This document shows, piece after piece, positions 41,209-51,365 of a stretch of DNA of 64,000 nt. Each line of letters starts with the position of its first letter. The stretch's first letter is position 1. Made by a program: the position numbers and the translations under genes. The DNA comes from Ignavibacteriota bacterium (GTDB lineage Bacteria > Bacteroidota > Ignavibacteria > Ignavibacteriales > Melioribacteraceae). The notes under the pieces are model-generated. The model was not told the origin of the DNA, did not search any database, and saw only the letters and a program-made list of their open reading frames with translations. The DNA lies in contig JADJWT010000001.1 of NCBI GenBank assembly GCA_016716225.1, positions 558,001-622,000 of the forward strand, given 5' to 3'.

Positions 41209-42908
41209 TTATATAGATATCTTTTTATTTTTTTAGTCGGTGTTTTTTCAAACGGTTCCGGCTGCTGGATAATTTTATTTAATTTTGAAAATGTTGAAAC
41301 TCTTTTGTTTACGTTAACCAAAATATCATTTAACAATTCGTCAACTTTTTTTCTAGCTTCAGATTCTTTAACATTCTGCAAATTAAATTCCCTATCAAGC
41401 TCTTCGTAATTTAAATGTATTCTTGCAATTAATTTTTTATCTGATTCATAAACTAAAGATTCAAGTACATAATTATTTTCGTTAATTACAGATTCAATTT
41501 CTTCCGGATAAATATTTTTTCCGTTACTTCCTATTATTACATTTTTCGATCTTCCCTTTAAAAACAAATATCCTTCTTTATCAATATAACCAAGATCACC
41601 GGATTTAAACCAACCATCTTTCGTTAAAACTTCCGCAGTTTTTTCCGGATCTTTGTAATATCCTTTCATTACATTCGGACCTTTAATAAATACTTCACCT
41701 TCATTTGTGGTTGGATCGGGATCAACAATTTTAATTTCCATTCCATAAAGTACAGTTCCCGATGCGCCCATTCTAACGCCAAAATTATCAGTTCCCGTAA
41801 CAAGCGGAGAAGTTTCCGTTAAGCCGTAACCCATTGCATATGGAAATTTTGCTTCGACTAAAAACTTTTCTACATCGGAAGCTAATGCCGCACCGCCGAT
41901 GCAGAACATTCTTAAACTTCCGCCAAATGTATCTAATAATTTCTTACCGGCAATTGAATTAATTTTTTTTCTAAACATTGGAATTTTATACAAATTTCTT
42001 GTTACAGCTTTTTTATTAATTTCCGGTAAAATTTTCATCTTATATATTTTTTCAATTATTAACGGAACAGAAACCATAATTGTTGGTTTTACTTTTTTCA
42101 ATGCGGGTAGAAGAATTGCAGCTGTTGGAGGTTTTTCTAAATAATAAACTGAAGCTCCAACCATCATTGGTGTAATCAATCCAAGAGTACATTCCATTGT
42201 ATGCGCAAGCGGAAGCTGAGAAAGCATTCTATCTTTTTCATTTATGTCTACAAATTCAGTTGTGGCAACTGCATCGAAAACAATATTTTTATGTGTTAAC
42301 ATTACACCTTTTGAATGTCCTGTTGTACCTGAAGTATAAACAATCGCAGCTAAATCATCTTCATTTATTTTTTCATCTTTAACACCAACAAACTTTAACG
42401 CAGCATCTAATATTTTTGCAAATTCTCTTTTGCCCTCTTTTAGTTTTTCACTAATTATATCAGAAGTTTTTTTATGTGGAATTATGCTGAAGTCGTCTAT
42501 TAAAATAAATGTTGATAAACTTTCCGAATCAAATTCTTCAACTTTTTCATATAGTTTTGCTGAAATGAATAGTGCCTTACTTCCGGAATGTCTTAAGATG
42601 TGATGCACATCAGCATATTGGAATTCAGTCATTATGGGAACTGCAACTGCTCCCATTGATGTAATTGCAAGATATGTTATTGCCCAATTCGGAGTATTCT
42701 CACTTAAAATAGCAACTCTGTCTCCACTTACAATTCCTTGATCTCTAAGAAAGTCAGAAATTTTCTGAACTTTGTTTTGCAGTTCATGAAACGAAACCGC
42801 ATTTCCATCTATGCTTGAAAGTGCAATATTGTTTGAATATTTTTTTACTGATTCCTTAAGAACTTCGGCAATTGTGTGATTTTGCAGAATTACCATTTCA
42901 TGCCCCAA
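41205..42908 (-). CDS. Long-chain acyl-CoA synthetase (AMP-forming)
   Basis: A 567-aa adenylate-forming enzyme. Core motifs are IVYTSGTTGHSKGVMLTH (about 188-205, the ATP/AMP signature), GYGLTETSPLVTG (A5), GEVFIKGPNVMKGYYKDPEKT and the hinge GWFKSGDLGYID with FLKGRSKN (A8). IGSNGKNIYPEEIE contains the catalytic-lysine neighbourhood. It would activate fatty acids with CoA. The start could be the Met at residue 5 (MVILQNHT). Its 3' end overlaps the convergent DUF4175 gene by 4 bp. Confidence 0.92.
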   Translation of the reverse strand: MGHEMVILQNHTIAEVLKESVKKYSNNIALSSIDGNAVSFHELQNKVQKISDFLRDQGIVSGDRVAILSENTPNWAITYLAITSMGAVAVPIMTEFQYADVHHILRHSGSKALFISAKLYEKVEEFDSESLSTFILIDDFSIIPHKKTSDIISEKLKEGKREFAKILDAALKFVGVKDEKINEDDLAAIVYTSGTTGHSKGVMLTHKNIVFDAVATTEFVDINEKDRMLSQLPLAHTMECTLGLITPMMVGASVYYLEKPPTAAILLPALKKVKPTIMVSVPLIIEKIYKMKILPEINKKAVTRNLYKIPMFRKKINSIAGKKLLDTFGGSLRMFCIGGAALASDVEKFLVEAKFPYAMGYGLTETSPLVTGTDNFGVRMGASGTVLYGMEIKIVDPDPTTNEGEVFIKGPNVMKGYYKDPEKTAEVLTKDGWFKSGDLGYIDKEGYLFLKGRSKNVIIGSNGKNIYPEEIESVINENNYVLESLVYESDKKLIARIHLNYEELDREFNLQNVKESEARKKVDELLNDILVNVNKRVSTFSKLNKIIQQPEPFEKTPTKKIKRYLYN

Positions 42909-42963
42909 TGAAATTATTTGTATCAGAAAATATACTTTTAAATTTTTATTTCTAACAAAAAAT

Positions 42964-43000
42964 AAAAGGATATTTCAAATTACAAATGAAATATCCTTTT
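42964..43000 (-). terminator. Terminator after pepT
   Basis: AAAAGGATATTTCA pairs perfectly with TGAAATATCCTTTT around 9 bases, followed on the minus strand by ATTTTTTGTT. It separates pepT from the acyl-CoA synthetase gene. Confidence 0.85.
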
Positions 43001-43017
43001 AAGAAATCTAAAGTTAG

Positions 43018-44262
43018 TTATGCCTTTTCTTCCCAAATTTTACATATTTCTACAATAGTTTTTGTTGACATTTCCATATCTTGAATTGCAACATATTCGG
43101 TTACAGCATGGAAATTATGCCCGCCAGCAAAAATGTTTGGCGTCGGCAAACCCATAAAACTTAACCGTGATCCGTCTGTACCACCTCTAATTGGAGACTG
43201 GATTGGTTTAATTCCCAACCTTTCTAAAGCTTCAATTGCATTAGCTTCAATTTCCGGATGTTGAACTAAAATATTTTTCATATTTCTGTATTGTTCAATT
43301 ACCTTAAAATTACTGCTTGATCCGGGGAATTTTTCTACGGTTTTGTTTACTAATTCTTCAAGATAATTTTCATATTCTTTTAATTTTGTATCAATAAAAT
43401 CTCTAATGATAAATTTTAAAACTGTTTTTTCTTCATTCCCATTTATTGTTGTGCAATGAACATAACCTTCTCTTTTTTCTGTCGTTTCAGGAGATAGTTT
43501 ATCTTTTGGTAAAAGTTCTAAAAAGTATGAAGCCATTTTTACTGAATTGATCATCTTTCCTTTTGCATAGCCGGGATGAACATTTTTCCCAATAAATTCA
43601 ATGTTTACGGCATCTGCACTAAAAGTTTCTGTTTCAATTTCTCCTCTCGTTCCTCCGTCAATTGTGTAAGCATATTTTGCACCGAATTTTTCAACATTAA
43701 ATTTTTCCGTTCCTCTACCAACTTCTTCATCCGGAGTAAAACAAATTTTTATTGTTCCGTGTTTTATTTCCGGATGTTGAACTAAATAATTCATTGCATC
43801 CATAATTTCTGCAATACCAGCTTTATCATCAGCGCCTAAAAGTGTTGTTCCATCTGTCGTTATTATATCAAATCCCAACATATCTTTTAGTTCCGGATTG
43901 TTCGCGACATCGATAATTTTACCATTTAACAAAGTAATATCGCTTCCATTATAATTTTTTACAATTTGCGGATTTACATCTTTCCCACTTACCGCCGGTG
44001 AAGTATCAACATGTGAAATAAATCCAATTACCGGAACATTTTTTTCTGTATTACTTTTTAGGGTTGCAATTACATAACCATTTTCATCCATGTGGGCATC
44101 GGTTAAACCAATTTCTTTTAATTCATCAACAAGATATTTTGAAAGTTCAAGCTGCTTGGGATCACTTGGAAATGTTGAAGACTCTTCATCCGATTGAGTA
44201 TCAAATTTTACATATTTTAAAAATCTATCAACACAAGTAAACTTATAATTTGGATCGAACAT
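43018..44262 (-). CDS. pepT: Peptidase T (tripeptide aminopeptidase)
   Basis: A 414-aa M20B metallopeptidase of standard length. Zinc-site motifs are GFISHVDTSPAVSG (His/Asp), LLGADDKAGIAEIMDA (bridging Asp), FTPDEEVGRGTEKF (catalytic Glu pair), YTIDGG, and a C-terminal His in FAGGHNFHAVTEYV. The substrate-defining SPIRGGTDGSRLSFMGLPTP block is intact. It releases the N-terminal residue of tripeptides in the cytoplasm. Monocistronic, with its own terminator. Confidence 0.95.
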   Translation of the reverse strand: MFDPNYKFTCVDRFLKYVKFDTQSDEESSTFPSDPKQLELSKYLVDELKEIGLTDAHMDENGYVIATLKSNTEKNVPVIGFISHVDTSPAVSGKDVNPQIVKNYNGSDITLLNGKIIDVANNPELKDMLGFDIITTDGTTLLGADDKAGIAEIMDAMNYLVQHPEIKHGTIKICFTPDEEVGRGTEKFNVEKFGAKYAYTIDGGTRGEIETETFSADAVNIEFIGKNVHPGYAKGKMINSVKMASYFLELLPKDKLSPETTEKREGYVHCTTINGNEEKTVLKFIIRDFIDTKLKEYENYLEELVNKTVEKFPGSSSNFKVIEQYRNMKNILVQHPEIEANAIEALERLGIKPIQSPIRGGTDGSRLSFMGLPTPNIFAGGHNFHAVTEYVAIQDMEMSTKTIVEICKIWEEKA

Positions 44263-44395
44263 ATTTCCCTCAAAATTTTTATTTAATTAAATAGATTTAT
44301 AATTTCATAATATCTAAAATGATTCTTAATTTCAATCTTACATTGATAAATTTTATATTGCATTTAGAATTTTTAGAAATCAATTCATAAAAAAA

Positions 44396-45700
44396 ATGAA
44401 TACTGTAACTTTAATTAAAAAGAAACGCGATAAAGAAGAATTAAATTATGCCGAAATTAATTTCCTAATTTCTTCATATAGCAAAAATTTAATTCCTGAT
44501 TATCAATTTTCAGCATTTTTAATGGCTGGATTTTTAAATGGATTTACTGAAAATGAAACTTCGCATTTAACTAAAGCAATGCTTTATAGCGGAAAAGTTA
44601 TCAACTTAAATCACATTAAAGGGAAGAAAGTTGATAAACATTCTACCGGCGGAGTTGGCGATAAAACCTCGCTAATAATAGCTCCAATTGCTGCTGCTGC
44701 GGGAGTTAATGTTCCAATGATTTCGGGTAGAGGTTTAGGTCATAGCGGTGGAACACTTGATAAGTTGGAAACAATTCCGGGATTTAATACAAATCTTTCG
44801 CTGGCACAATATCAAAGTATTTTACAAAAATGCGGAGCGGTTTTAATTGGACAAACAAAAGATGTTGCGCCGGCAGATAAGCTAATTTATGCTTTGCGCG
44901 ATGTTACCGCAACTGTTGAATCAATTCCACTTATTACCGGAAGTATAATGAGTAAAAAATTAGCAGAAGGGATTGATGGTTTAGTTTTAGATGTTAAAAC
45001 TGGAAGCGGCGCTTTTATGAAAACTTTAAAAGACGCAGACAAACTTGCTACTTCATTAATTGATACAGCAAAATCATTTGATAAAGAAGTTATTGCTTTT
45101 ATTACAGATATGAATCAGCCTTTGGGAAATTATATTGGTAATTGGCTCGAAGTTTTTGAATCTGTAAAAATTTTACATGGTGAAAAAGTTAACGGTTTAT
45201 ATGAACTTTCGCTCAATCTTTCTGGAGCAATGATTTATCTTGGCGGAAAAGCAAAATCAATTGAAGAGGGCTATGAAATTTCTGAAGAGTTAATTAGGAA
45301 TGGAAAAGCTTTTGATAAATTTCTTGAGATCGTAAAACTTCAGAAAGGCGATGTAAAATATGTAAAAAAACCGGAAAGTTATCCAAAAGCAAAATACTCA
45401 GAAATAATTTATTCCGAAAAAAACGGATATTTAAAATCATTAGATAATTACCAAATAGGAATGGCATCTTTGGAATTAGGGGCGGGTAGAATTACGAAAA
45501 CAGATATAATTGATCCAACCGCCGGAATAATATTTTATCCAAAAATTGGTGATAAAATTAGCAAAGGTGAAAAAATTGCGGAACTGTTTTCAAATAAAAA
45601 AGTCAAAATAGAGGAAGCAAAATTACGAATTACAAATTCGATTACAATTTCATCAAATAAAGTAAAACCAGAAAAATTGATAAAAAAAATAATTAGTTAG
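44396..45700 (+). CDS. Pyrimidine-nucleoside / thymidine phosphorylase
   Basis: A 434-aa family-3 nucleoside phosphorylase. It shows KKVDKHSTGGVGDKTSLI (about 80-97, phosphate-binding signature), MISGRGLGHSGGTLDKLE, the K-S-I-P region TVESIPLITGSIMSKK and VLDVKTGSGAFMK. The C-terminal hybrid domain has GIIFYPKIGDKI. It cleaves thymidine or uridine with phosphate for nucleoside salvage. Whether it is deoA- or pdp-type cannot be decided from the sequence alone. The SPFH gene follows after 13 bases. Confidence 0.93.
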   Translation: MNTVTLIKKKRDKEELNYAEINFLISSYSKNLIPDYQFSAFLMAGFLNGFTENETSHLTKAMLYSGKVINLNHIKGKKVDKHSTGGVGDKTSLIIAPIAAAAGVNVPMISGRGLGHSGGTLDKLETIPGFNTNLSLAQYQSILQKCGAVLIGQTKDVAPADKLIYALRDVTATVESIPLITGSIMSKKLAEGIDGLVLDVKTGSGAFMKTLKDADKLATSLIDTAKSFDKEVIAFITDMNQPLGNYIGNWLEVFESVKILHGEKVNGLYELSLNLSGAMIYLGGKAKSIEEGYEISEELIRNGKAFDKFLEIVKLQKGDVKYVKKPESYPKAKYSEIIYSEKNGYLKSLDNYQIGMASLELGAGRITKTDIIDPTAGIIFYPKIGDKISKGEKIAELFSNKKVKIEEAKLRITNSITISSNKVKPEKLIKKIIS

Positions 45701-45713
45701 CTTTGGAGGAAAA

Positions 45714-46586
45714 ATGTATTTCATACTTGGTGTTTTAGTTGCGGTAGTTTTCTTCGCAATTCATGTAAGTGTAAAAAAGAATAAAAGATTTCAAGAGGCA
45801 TCAATCACTTTAATTATTGCAATTGCATCAGCAATTTTTGCTTTTGCTCAAATATTTACTGTAATTCCGGCCGGTACTGTTGGAGTTGTAGATTTTCTTG
45901 GAACTGTAAGTGATAAAACTTTAAAACCCGGTGTTAATCTTGTAAATCCAGTTGCCCGAATTATAAAATATAGTTTTAAAACTCAAGAAATTAAAGAAAC
46001 AATGACTGTTCCTTCAAAAGAGGGATTAAGTGTAAATTTGGAATTAAGTCTACAATTCCGCCTTGATCCATCCAAAACGAATGAAATTTATAAATCAATT
46101 GAAGGCGGAGATTATTTGAATGTAATTCTTGTTCCGCAATTTAGATCTGTTACACGAGGTGTAACAGCAAAATATGAAGCTAAAGCTTTGTATACGGCAT
46201 CACGTAAACAATTGGAAGACGAAATTGTAAATGAACTTCAGCATTTAGTTGGTGATAGAGGAATTATTATTGAAAAAGCTCCATTGCGACAAGTCGCATT
46301 GCCAGAAAGATTAACACAATCAATTGAAGAAAAATTGCAAGCTGAGCAAGAAAGTCAGAGAATGTCCTTTATTCTCCAAAAGGAAGAACAAGAAGCAGAT
46401 AGAAAAAGAATTGAAGCAAAGGGAATTGCGGATTTTCAAACAATTGTTAGCAATGGAATTAATGAAAATCTTTTAAAATGGAAAGGAATTGAAGCAACGG
46501 AGAAATTAGCAAATTCATCAAATTCAAAAATTGTTATAATTGGTTCTGGTAAGGATGGTTTACCAATTATTTTAGGAAACAACTAA
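45714..46586 (+). CDS. Prohibitin/SPFH (band 7) membrane protein
   Basis: A 290-aa protein with two N-terminal hydrophobic segments (about 2-18 and 29-50). An SPFH domain (about 55-225) has VIPAGTVGVVDFLGTVSD and LKPGVNLVNPVARI. The coiled coil (EEKLQAEQESQRMSFILQKE, then QEADRKRIEAKG) is followed by KWKGIEATEKLANS. This is the prohibitin arrangement: a membrane-anchored scaffold that often partners FtsH-type proteases. A GGAGG ribosome-binding site precedes the ATG. A strong terminator follows at 46589. Confidence 0.9.
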   Translation: MYFILGVLVAVVFFAIHVSVKKNKRFQEASITLIIAIASAIFAFAQIFTVIPAGTVGVVDFLGTVSDKTLKPGVNLVNPVARIIKYSFKTQEIKETMTVPSKEGLSVNLELSLQFRLDPSKTNEIYKSIEGGDYLNVILVPQFRSVTRGVTAKYEAKALYTASRKQLEDEIVNELQHLVGDRGIIIEKAPLRQVALPERLTQSIEEKLQAEQESQRMSFILQKEEQEADRKRIEAKGIADFQTIVSNGINENLLKWKGIEATEKLANSSNSKIVIIGSGKDGLPIILGNN

Positions 46587-46588
46587 AA

Positions 46589-46626
46589 AAAGTGTGCTAA
46601 AGTACTTTAAGTATTTTAGGCACTTT
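46589..46626 (+). terminator. Terminator after the SPFH gene
   Basis: AAAGTGTGCTAAAGTAC and GTATTTTAGGCACTTT form an extended stem with a TTTAA loop, two bases after the stop codon of the SPFH gene. The tail is only weakly U-rich (TTTATGAATTTT). Confidence 0.75.
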
Positions 46627-46654
46627 ATGAATTTTAAGTATTTATAATTTTATT

Positions 46655-46981
46655 ATGAAACCAAAGAAAATAAAACTTATTGATCAAAATATTTTATTAG
46701 TTGAATGGAACGACAATAATATAATTCAATTCCCATTAAAATTTTTACGTGATGAATCTCCCGATGCCGGAAATAAAGGCGAAACTATACTTTGGAAACA
46801 TTATCCGCCGCCGCCGGCTGGTCCGGATAAACCTGGGAAATACGAAATTGCAGATATAAAAAGTGTGGGAAATTATGCAATTAGTATTACATGGAAAGAT
46901 GGCTATGATTCTGGAATTTATTCTTGGGAATTACTTGAAAGATTTGCGGAATTTTTAAAGATTAAAAATTCGATAAATTAA
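46655..46981 (+). CDS. DUF971 family protein (GBBH-like N-terminal domain)
   Basis: A 108-aa single-domain protein. Hallmarks of DUF971 are LRDESPDAGNKGET, a proline cluster HYPPPPAGPDKPGKY, VGNYAISITWKDGYDSGIYS and W-ELL near the end. DUF971 proteins are usually encoded beside or fused to Mrp/ApbC-type Fe-S carriers. No such partner is adjacent here. Independent of its neighbours. Confidence 0.85.
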   Translation: MKPKKIKLIDQNILLVEWNDNNIIQFPLKFLRDESPDAGNKGETILWKHYPPPPAGPDKPGKYEIADIKSVGNYAISITWKDGYDSGIYSWELLERFAEFLKIKNSIN

Positions 46982-47021
46982 TTTATTCTTTTGATAAATA
47001 ATTGTTAAATGAATATTTGCT

Positions 47022-47131
47022 TGTCATTGCGAAAATTTTTATGAGGCATCTTAAATCAATATAGAATTTTACAAAAATTATTTTTATTTAAAGATTTCAC
47101 CTCACTAGAAAAAATCGTGATCGAGATGACA
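47022..47131. repeat. REP/MITE-like palindromic element (~110 bp)
   Basis: The outer ends are TGTCATTGCGA and TCGAGATGACA (inverted, two mismatches). The inner GAGGCATCTTAAATC is mirrored by AAAGATTTCACCTC. This matches the widespread GTCATTGCGAG-type repeats seen in many Bacteroidota genomes, in a decayed form. It sits in the gap before the NarL-type regulator. Confidence 0.55.
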
Positions 47132-47226
47132 ACTTCTTTCATTGAGTTTTAGAAATATATAAATGTAAATATTTCAGTTTTTTGTTGCAAAATTAAAATA
47201 GTACATTAAAATAAAAAACTTATAAA

Positions 47227-47853
47227 ATGAAAATATTAATTGCAGATGATCATGCTGTTGTTAGAGAAGGATTAAAACAAATCGTTTCTCAAATTGATGA
47301 AATTGCATCAATTACAGAAGCTGAAAATGGTACACAAGTAGTTGATCTTGCGCTTAAAAATAAATATGATTTACTGCTTTTAGATATTTCAATGCCAGGG
47401 AAAAGTGGTTTTGAAATTTTAAGTTATTTAAAACAAATTAAACCGGAACTTCCAATTTTAATCATAAGTGTTCATCCGGAAAATCAATACGCAAAAAGAG
47501 TTTTAAAAGCCGGAGCTTCCGGTTATATTTCTAAATTTGCAAGTCCGGATGAATTAAAGCATGCAATTCTTACAAGTATAAAAGGCGGGAAATATATTTC
47601 TAGTGAATTGGCTCAAGAACTTGCAATGGGTTTAATAAAAAATAGAAGTGATAATCCTACAGAAATTCTATCAAACAGAGAATTTGAAGTAATGCGATTA
47701 ATTGCTTGCGGAAAAACTGTTTCGGAAATTGCAGATGAAATTTGTCTAAGTATAAAAACTATAAGTACTTACAGATCAAGAATCTTAGCAAAAATGAATT
47801 TTAAGAATAATGCGGAAATTACCAAATATTGCATTATGAATAGTTTAGTTTAA
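47227..47853 (+). CDS. NarL/FixJ-type response regulator
   Basis: A 208-aa regulator. The receiver (1-120) has IADDHAVVREGL, acceptor Asp in LLLDISMPGKSGFE, and KAGASGYISK. The LuxR-type HTH (about 143-205) reads LSNREFEVMRLIACGKTVSE then IADEICLSIKTISTYRSRIL. It starts a plus-strand run of six signalling genes; the multi-PAS kinase downstream is a plausible partner. Confidence 0.92.
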   Translation: MKILIADDHAVVREGLKQIVSQIDEIASITEAENGTQVVDLALKNKYDLLLLDISMPGKSGFEILSYLKQIKPELPILIISVHPENQYAKRVLKAGASGYISKFASPDELKHAILTSIKGGKYISSELAQELAMGLIKNRSDNPTEILSNREFEVMRLIACGKTVSEIADEICLSIKTISTYRSRILAKMNFKNNAEITKYCIMNSLV

Positions 47854-47990
47854 TTTTTTTGTAAGCTTATATCCTACATCATTAATCAAAATTGATTCAC
47901 TTACAATAAGAATAATCCTATTATTTTTAGAAAAAGTTGTTGTTACTTTGTTAGCAGATAAACTTTCCGAATTAAGTTTGAGGTTAGTGA

Positions 47991-48380
47991 ATGCAAAAGC
48001 TTATGATAGTTGACGATTCGGAACTATTAAGAACACGCCTTAAAAATATTATTGCCTCTGTAAGTAATATATTTATTGTTGCAGAGGCTTCCAATTCAAT
48101 CGAAGGTCTTCAATTAATTAAACACACAAAGCCGGATATTTTAATCTTGGATATCAGAATTCCCGGTGCAAACGGATTAGATGTTTTAGCAAATATCCGC
48201 AAAGAAAATAAAAAAATGAAAGTTCTAATTGTTACAAATTATCCAAATGAACAATATCGAAACACCGCTTTAAAATTAGGTGCGGATTATTTCTTAAATA
48301 AATCTACTGAGTTTGAGCAAATTCCGGCAATCCTTTACGAAATATCAAATCCTAAGTATAAAAAAGTTGTAAATCAATAA
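47991..48380 (+). CDS. Stand-alone receiver domain protein
   Basis: A 129-aa single receiver (CheY-like). It has MIVDDSELLRTRLKNII, acceptor Asp in LILDIRIPGANGLD, the switch Thr in LIVTNYPNEQYR, and the conserved Lys in YFLNKSTEF. It lacks an output domain, so it probably relays phosphate or acts by protein contact. It lies between the NarL-type regulator and the multi-PAS kinase. Confidence 0.9.
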   Translation: MQKLMIVDDSELLRTRLKNIIASVSNIFIVAEASNSIEGLQLIKHTKPDILILDIRIPGANGLDVLANIRKENKKMKVLIVTNYPNEQYRNTALKLGADYFLNKSTEFEQIPAILYEISNPKYKKVVNQ

Positions 48381-48493
48381 TCAAATCTTAAAGCAAAACT
48401 TATTTAAAATCTTATCTAATTAATATTAATAGATCATTGTGAACTTTAAATATTTTTCTGTTCTTCGATAATTTGTTAAAACTTGAGTTAATA

Positions 48494-51346
48494 ATGAAAG
48501 GAAATTCTGAAAAGAAATTTCAAAATAATGAATTAAATAGTTTAATTTTTGAAAAGGCTATTGAAGCAAAACCTTTTGATTATATATTAAAAGATGAAAC
48601 TTCGCTACAAAATGAACTTGCAAAATTACAAAGTACCGCATTAGAAGTTGCAGCAAACGGAATTGTTATCACTAATTCTGATGGCAAAATTATTTGGGTA
48701 AATAAAGCTTTTACCTTGTTAACCGGTTATACAAAAGAAGAAGCTTTGAATTGCAATCCAAGTGTATTAAAATCCGGTTATCACTCAGATGAATTCTACT
48801 TTGAACTTTGGCAAAAAGTAATTACCGGAAATGTTTGGCACGGTGAAATTATCAACAAAAAAAAGGATGGAAGTTTTTATACTGAAGAAATGACAATTAC
48901 ACCGGTAAAAAATTCGGATGGAATCATTACAAATTTTATTGCCATTAAACAAGATATCACAAAAAGAAAAGCCGCCGAACAAAAAATTGTAGATAACGAA
49001 GCAAAGTTTAAAGCAATTATTAATTCAACAAAAGATGCAATTATAACATTTAATCAAAATTTAGAAATAATTTTTTGGAATGAATCGGCAAAGTATTTAT
49101 TTGGATATAGTGAAAATGAAGTTTTAAATAAATCAATTTCATCACTTCTTTTTCCGGAAGATAAAATTTCAGTCTTTGAAAATTACATCAAATCAATTAT
49201 TACAATCGGTAAAGATTATAAAGCCTCATCAAGTTTTATAACAAAAGATAAAAATAGTAGAGAATTTGAATCAATACTTTCAATTTCATTAACTGAAGTT
49301 GACAAAGAATGGTATTTAACCGGCATTTGGAGAGAAAATCCAAAATCAATGAGCACTACGGAAAAAGATAAATTAATTGAATCACTTAAAAACGAATTAG
49401 AAATTCTAAAAAGCAATAACAATATTTTGAATACAATTCTTGATTTTTTACCTCACCAAATTTATGTGAAAGATGAAAAATCACGGTTTATGAAAGTAAA
49501 CCAAACGATGATTAATTTCCTTGGATTAACAAAAGAAAGTGAAATAATTGGTAAAACGGATTTAGACTTTTTTGAGAAAAAAGTTGCAGATATTTATCTT
49601 AAAGAAGAAAAAGATATTATGTTAACCGGAAAACAATTTATCGGAAAGGAACATTTTGAAATTCACCAAAACGGAAAAATAACTTGGGGGAGAACTTCAA
49701 AGTTTCCTCTATTCAATAAAGAAAACAAAATTATTGGAACGTATGGAATTACTGTAGATTTAACGGAACGAAAACAAGTTGAAACGGAACTTCAAGAAAG
49801 TCAATACAGATTTAATAAATTAATTGAAAATGCTACACTAGGAATTTTAAGATTAGATGATAATGGAAAAATCATTATGGCTAATCCGGCATTAGTTAAA
49901 ATGCTAAATTATTATTCACAAACAGAATTGGTTGGAACAAAATACTTAGAAATATATTCATCACATTCGGGTTTCTTTAAATTCCTAAAATTATTACGAA
50001 TTGAAGAACGCATTTACGGTTATGAAGATACGCTTATAAAAAAAGATAAATCAAAAATTGATGTGAGACAAAGTGCTTGGGCAATAAAAGATAAAAATAA
50101 TAAAACTTTATATTATGAAATTATTTTAGAAGATATTACCGAACAAAATGAAGTTTTAAGAGTTTTACATGAAGCAGAATTTAAATACAGAACATTAATT
50201 GATAAGTTAAATGAAGCAGTTTATCTTTTAATTAATAGAAGATTTGAAATTGCAAATAAGAAATTTCTTGAATTATTAGAAATTGATGAAAGTGATTTAT
50301 TTTCAAAAAACTTCAATATGTTGGATTATTTAACTGAAGAAAGCAAAATAAGAATTTTGGATAGAGAAAAGAAAGTTGCCAGAGGTGAAAAAGTTCCTTC
50401 AAAATATGAAATTAGAATAATTTCAAAAAATGGTAATGAAAAAGATGTTGAAGTATCTGTAAGTTACATAACAATGAATAACAATATTGCTGTTCAAGGA
50501 ATAATTAGAGATTTAACTGAAGTTAGAAAAAATGAAGCACAAATAAGGCATCTCCAAAAAATGGAAGCAATCGGTACCTTAGCTGCCGGAATTGCTCATG
50601 AAATAAACACTCCGTCCCAATTTATTAATGATAATCTATTTTTCTTAAATGAAACACAAAATTCTTTAAAACCAATTATTGAAATAATTAATAAAATAAA
50701 AAACGATAATTCTGATTTAAACGAGTTAAAATCAGCTTTAACAGATATTGATTTGGAATTTCTAAAAGATGAAATTCCTTCAGCAATTGAGCAATCAATT
50801 AAAGGAATAGAAAAAATTGCAAAAATAGTTGGCGCTATGCGTGATTTTTCACATTCCGGACCAAAAGAAAAAGTTGCAACAGATTTACATAGGTTGCTTC
50901 AAAATTCAATTACTATTTCAAGAAATGAATGGAAATATTACGCTGAAATGGTTACAGATTTTGATAAATCTATAAACTCGCTAATTTGTTATGCTTCAGA
51001 TTTAGGCCAAGTTTTTGTTAATATTATTGTAAATGCATCGCACGCTTTAGAAAGTAAATTAAAAAATGAAAATGCAGCTAAAGGGCAAATTATTATTAAA
51101 ACTATAAATAAAACAGAATTTGTAGAAATTATTGTAAAAGATAACGGAATTGGAATGTCTAAAAAAATTAAAGAAAGGATTTTTGAACCATTTTTTACAA
51201 CTAAAGAAGTAGGCAAAGGTACCGGACAAGGATTATCAATAGCTTATGATATTATAGTCAATAAACATAAAGGCAGTATTGAAGTTGAAACCGAAGAAAA
51301 TATTGGAACAAGTTTTATAATCAGATTGCCGGTTATTCAAGATTAA
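48494..51346 (+). CDS. Multi-PAS sensor histidine kinase
   Basis: A 950-aa soluble kinase. The ATG at 48494 is preferred; a TTG at 48473 would add seven residues. It carries about five PAS/PAC units from ~45 to ~685. The first has NGIVITNSDGKIIWVNKAFT and later ones ILDFLPHQIYVKDEKSRFM and LGILRLDDNGKIIMANPALV. The kinase core has GTLAAGIAHEINTPSQFIND (His at about 702) and HATPase boxes NIIVNASHAL, DNGIGMSKK and GTGQGLSIAYDI. No membrane helix, so it senses a cytoplasmic signal. The receiver-HDOD gene follows after 19 bases. Confidence 0.92.
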   Translation: MKGNSEKKFQNNELNSLIFEKAIEAKPFDYILKDETSLQNELAKLQSTALEVAANGIVITNSDGKIIWVNKAFTLLTGYTKEEALNCNPSVLKSGYHSDEFYFELWQKVITGNVWHGEIINKKKDGSFYTEEMTITPVKNSDGIITNFIAIKQDITKRKAAEQKIVDNEAKFKAIINSTKDAIITFNQNLEIIFWNESAKYLFGYSENEVLNKSISSLLFPEDKISVFENYIKSIITIGKDYKASSSFITKDKNSREFESILSISLTEVDKEWYLTGIWRENPKSMSTTEKDKLIESLKNELEILKSNNNILNTILDFLPHQIYVKDEKSRFMKVNQTMINFLGLTKESEIIGKTDLDFFEKKVADIYLKEEKDIMLTGKQFIGKEHFEIHQNGKITWGRTSKFPLFNKENKIIGTYGITVDLTERKQVETELQESQYRFNKLIENATLGILRLDDNGKIIMANPALVKMLNYYSQTELVGTKYLEIYSSHSGFFKFLKLLRIEERIYGYEDTLIKKDKSKIDVRQSAWAIKDKNNKTLYYEIILEDITEQNEVLRVLHEAEFKYRTLIDKLNEAVYLLINRRFEIANKKFLELLEIDESDLFSKNFNMLDYLTEESKIRILDREKKVARGEKVPSKYEIRIISKNGNEKDVEVSVSYITMNNNIAVQGIIRDLTEVRKNEAQIRHLQKMEAIGTLAAGIAHEINTPSQFINDNLFFLNETQNSLKPIIEIINKIKNDNSDLNELKSALTDIDLEFLKDEIPSAIEQSIKGIEKIAKIVGAMRDFSHSGPKEKVATDLHRLLQNSITISRNEWKYYAEMVTDFDKSINSLICYASDLGQVFVNIIVNASHALESKLKNENAAKGQIIIKTINKTEFVEIIVKDNGIGMSKKIKERIFEPFFTTKEVGKGTGQGLSIAYDIIVNKHKGSIEVETEENIGTSFIIRLPVIQD

Positions 51347-51365
51347 TAAGGAAAGTAAATTCGAA

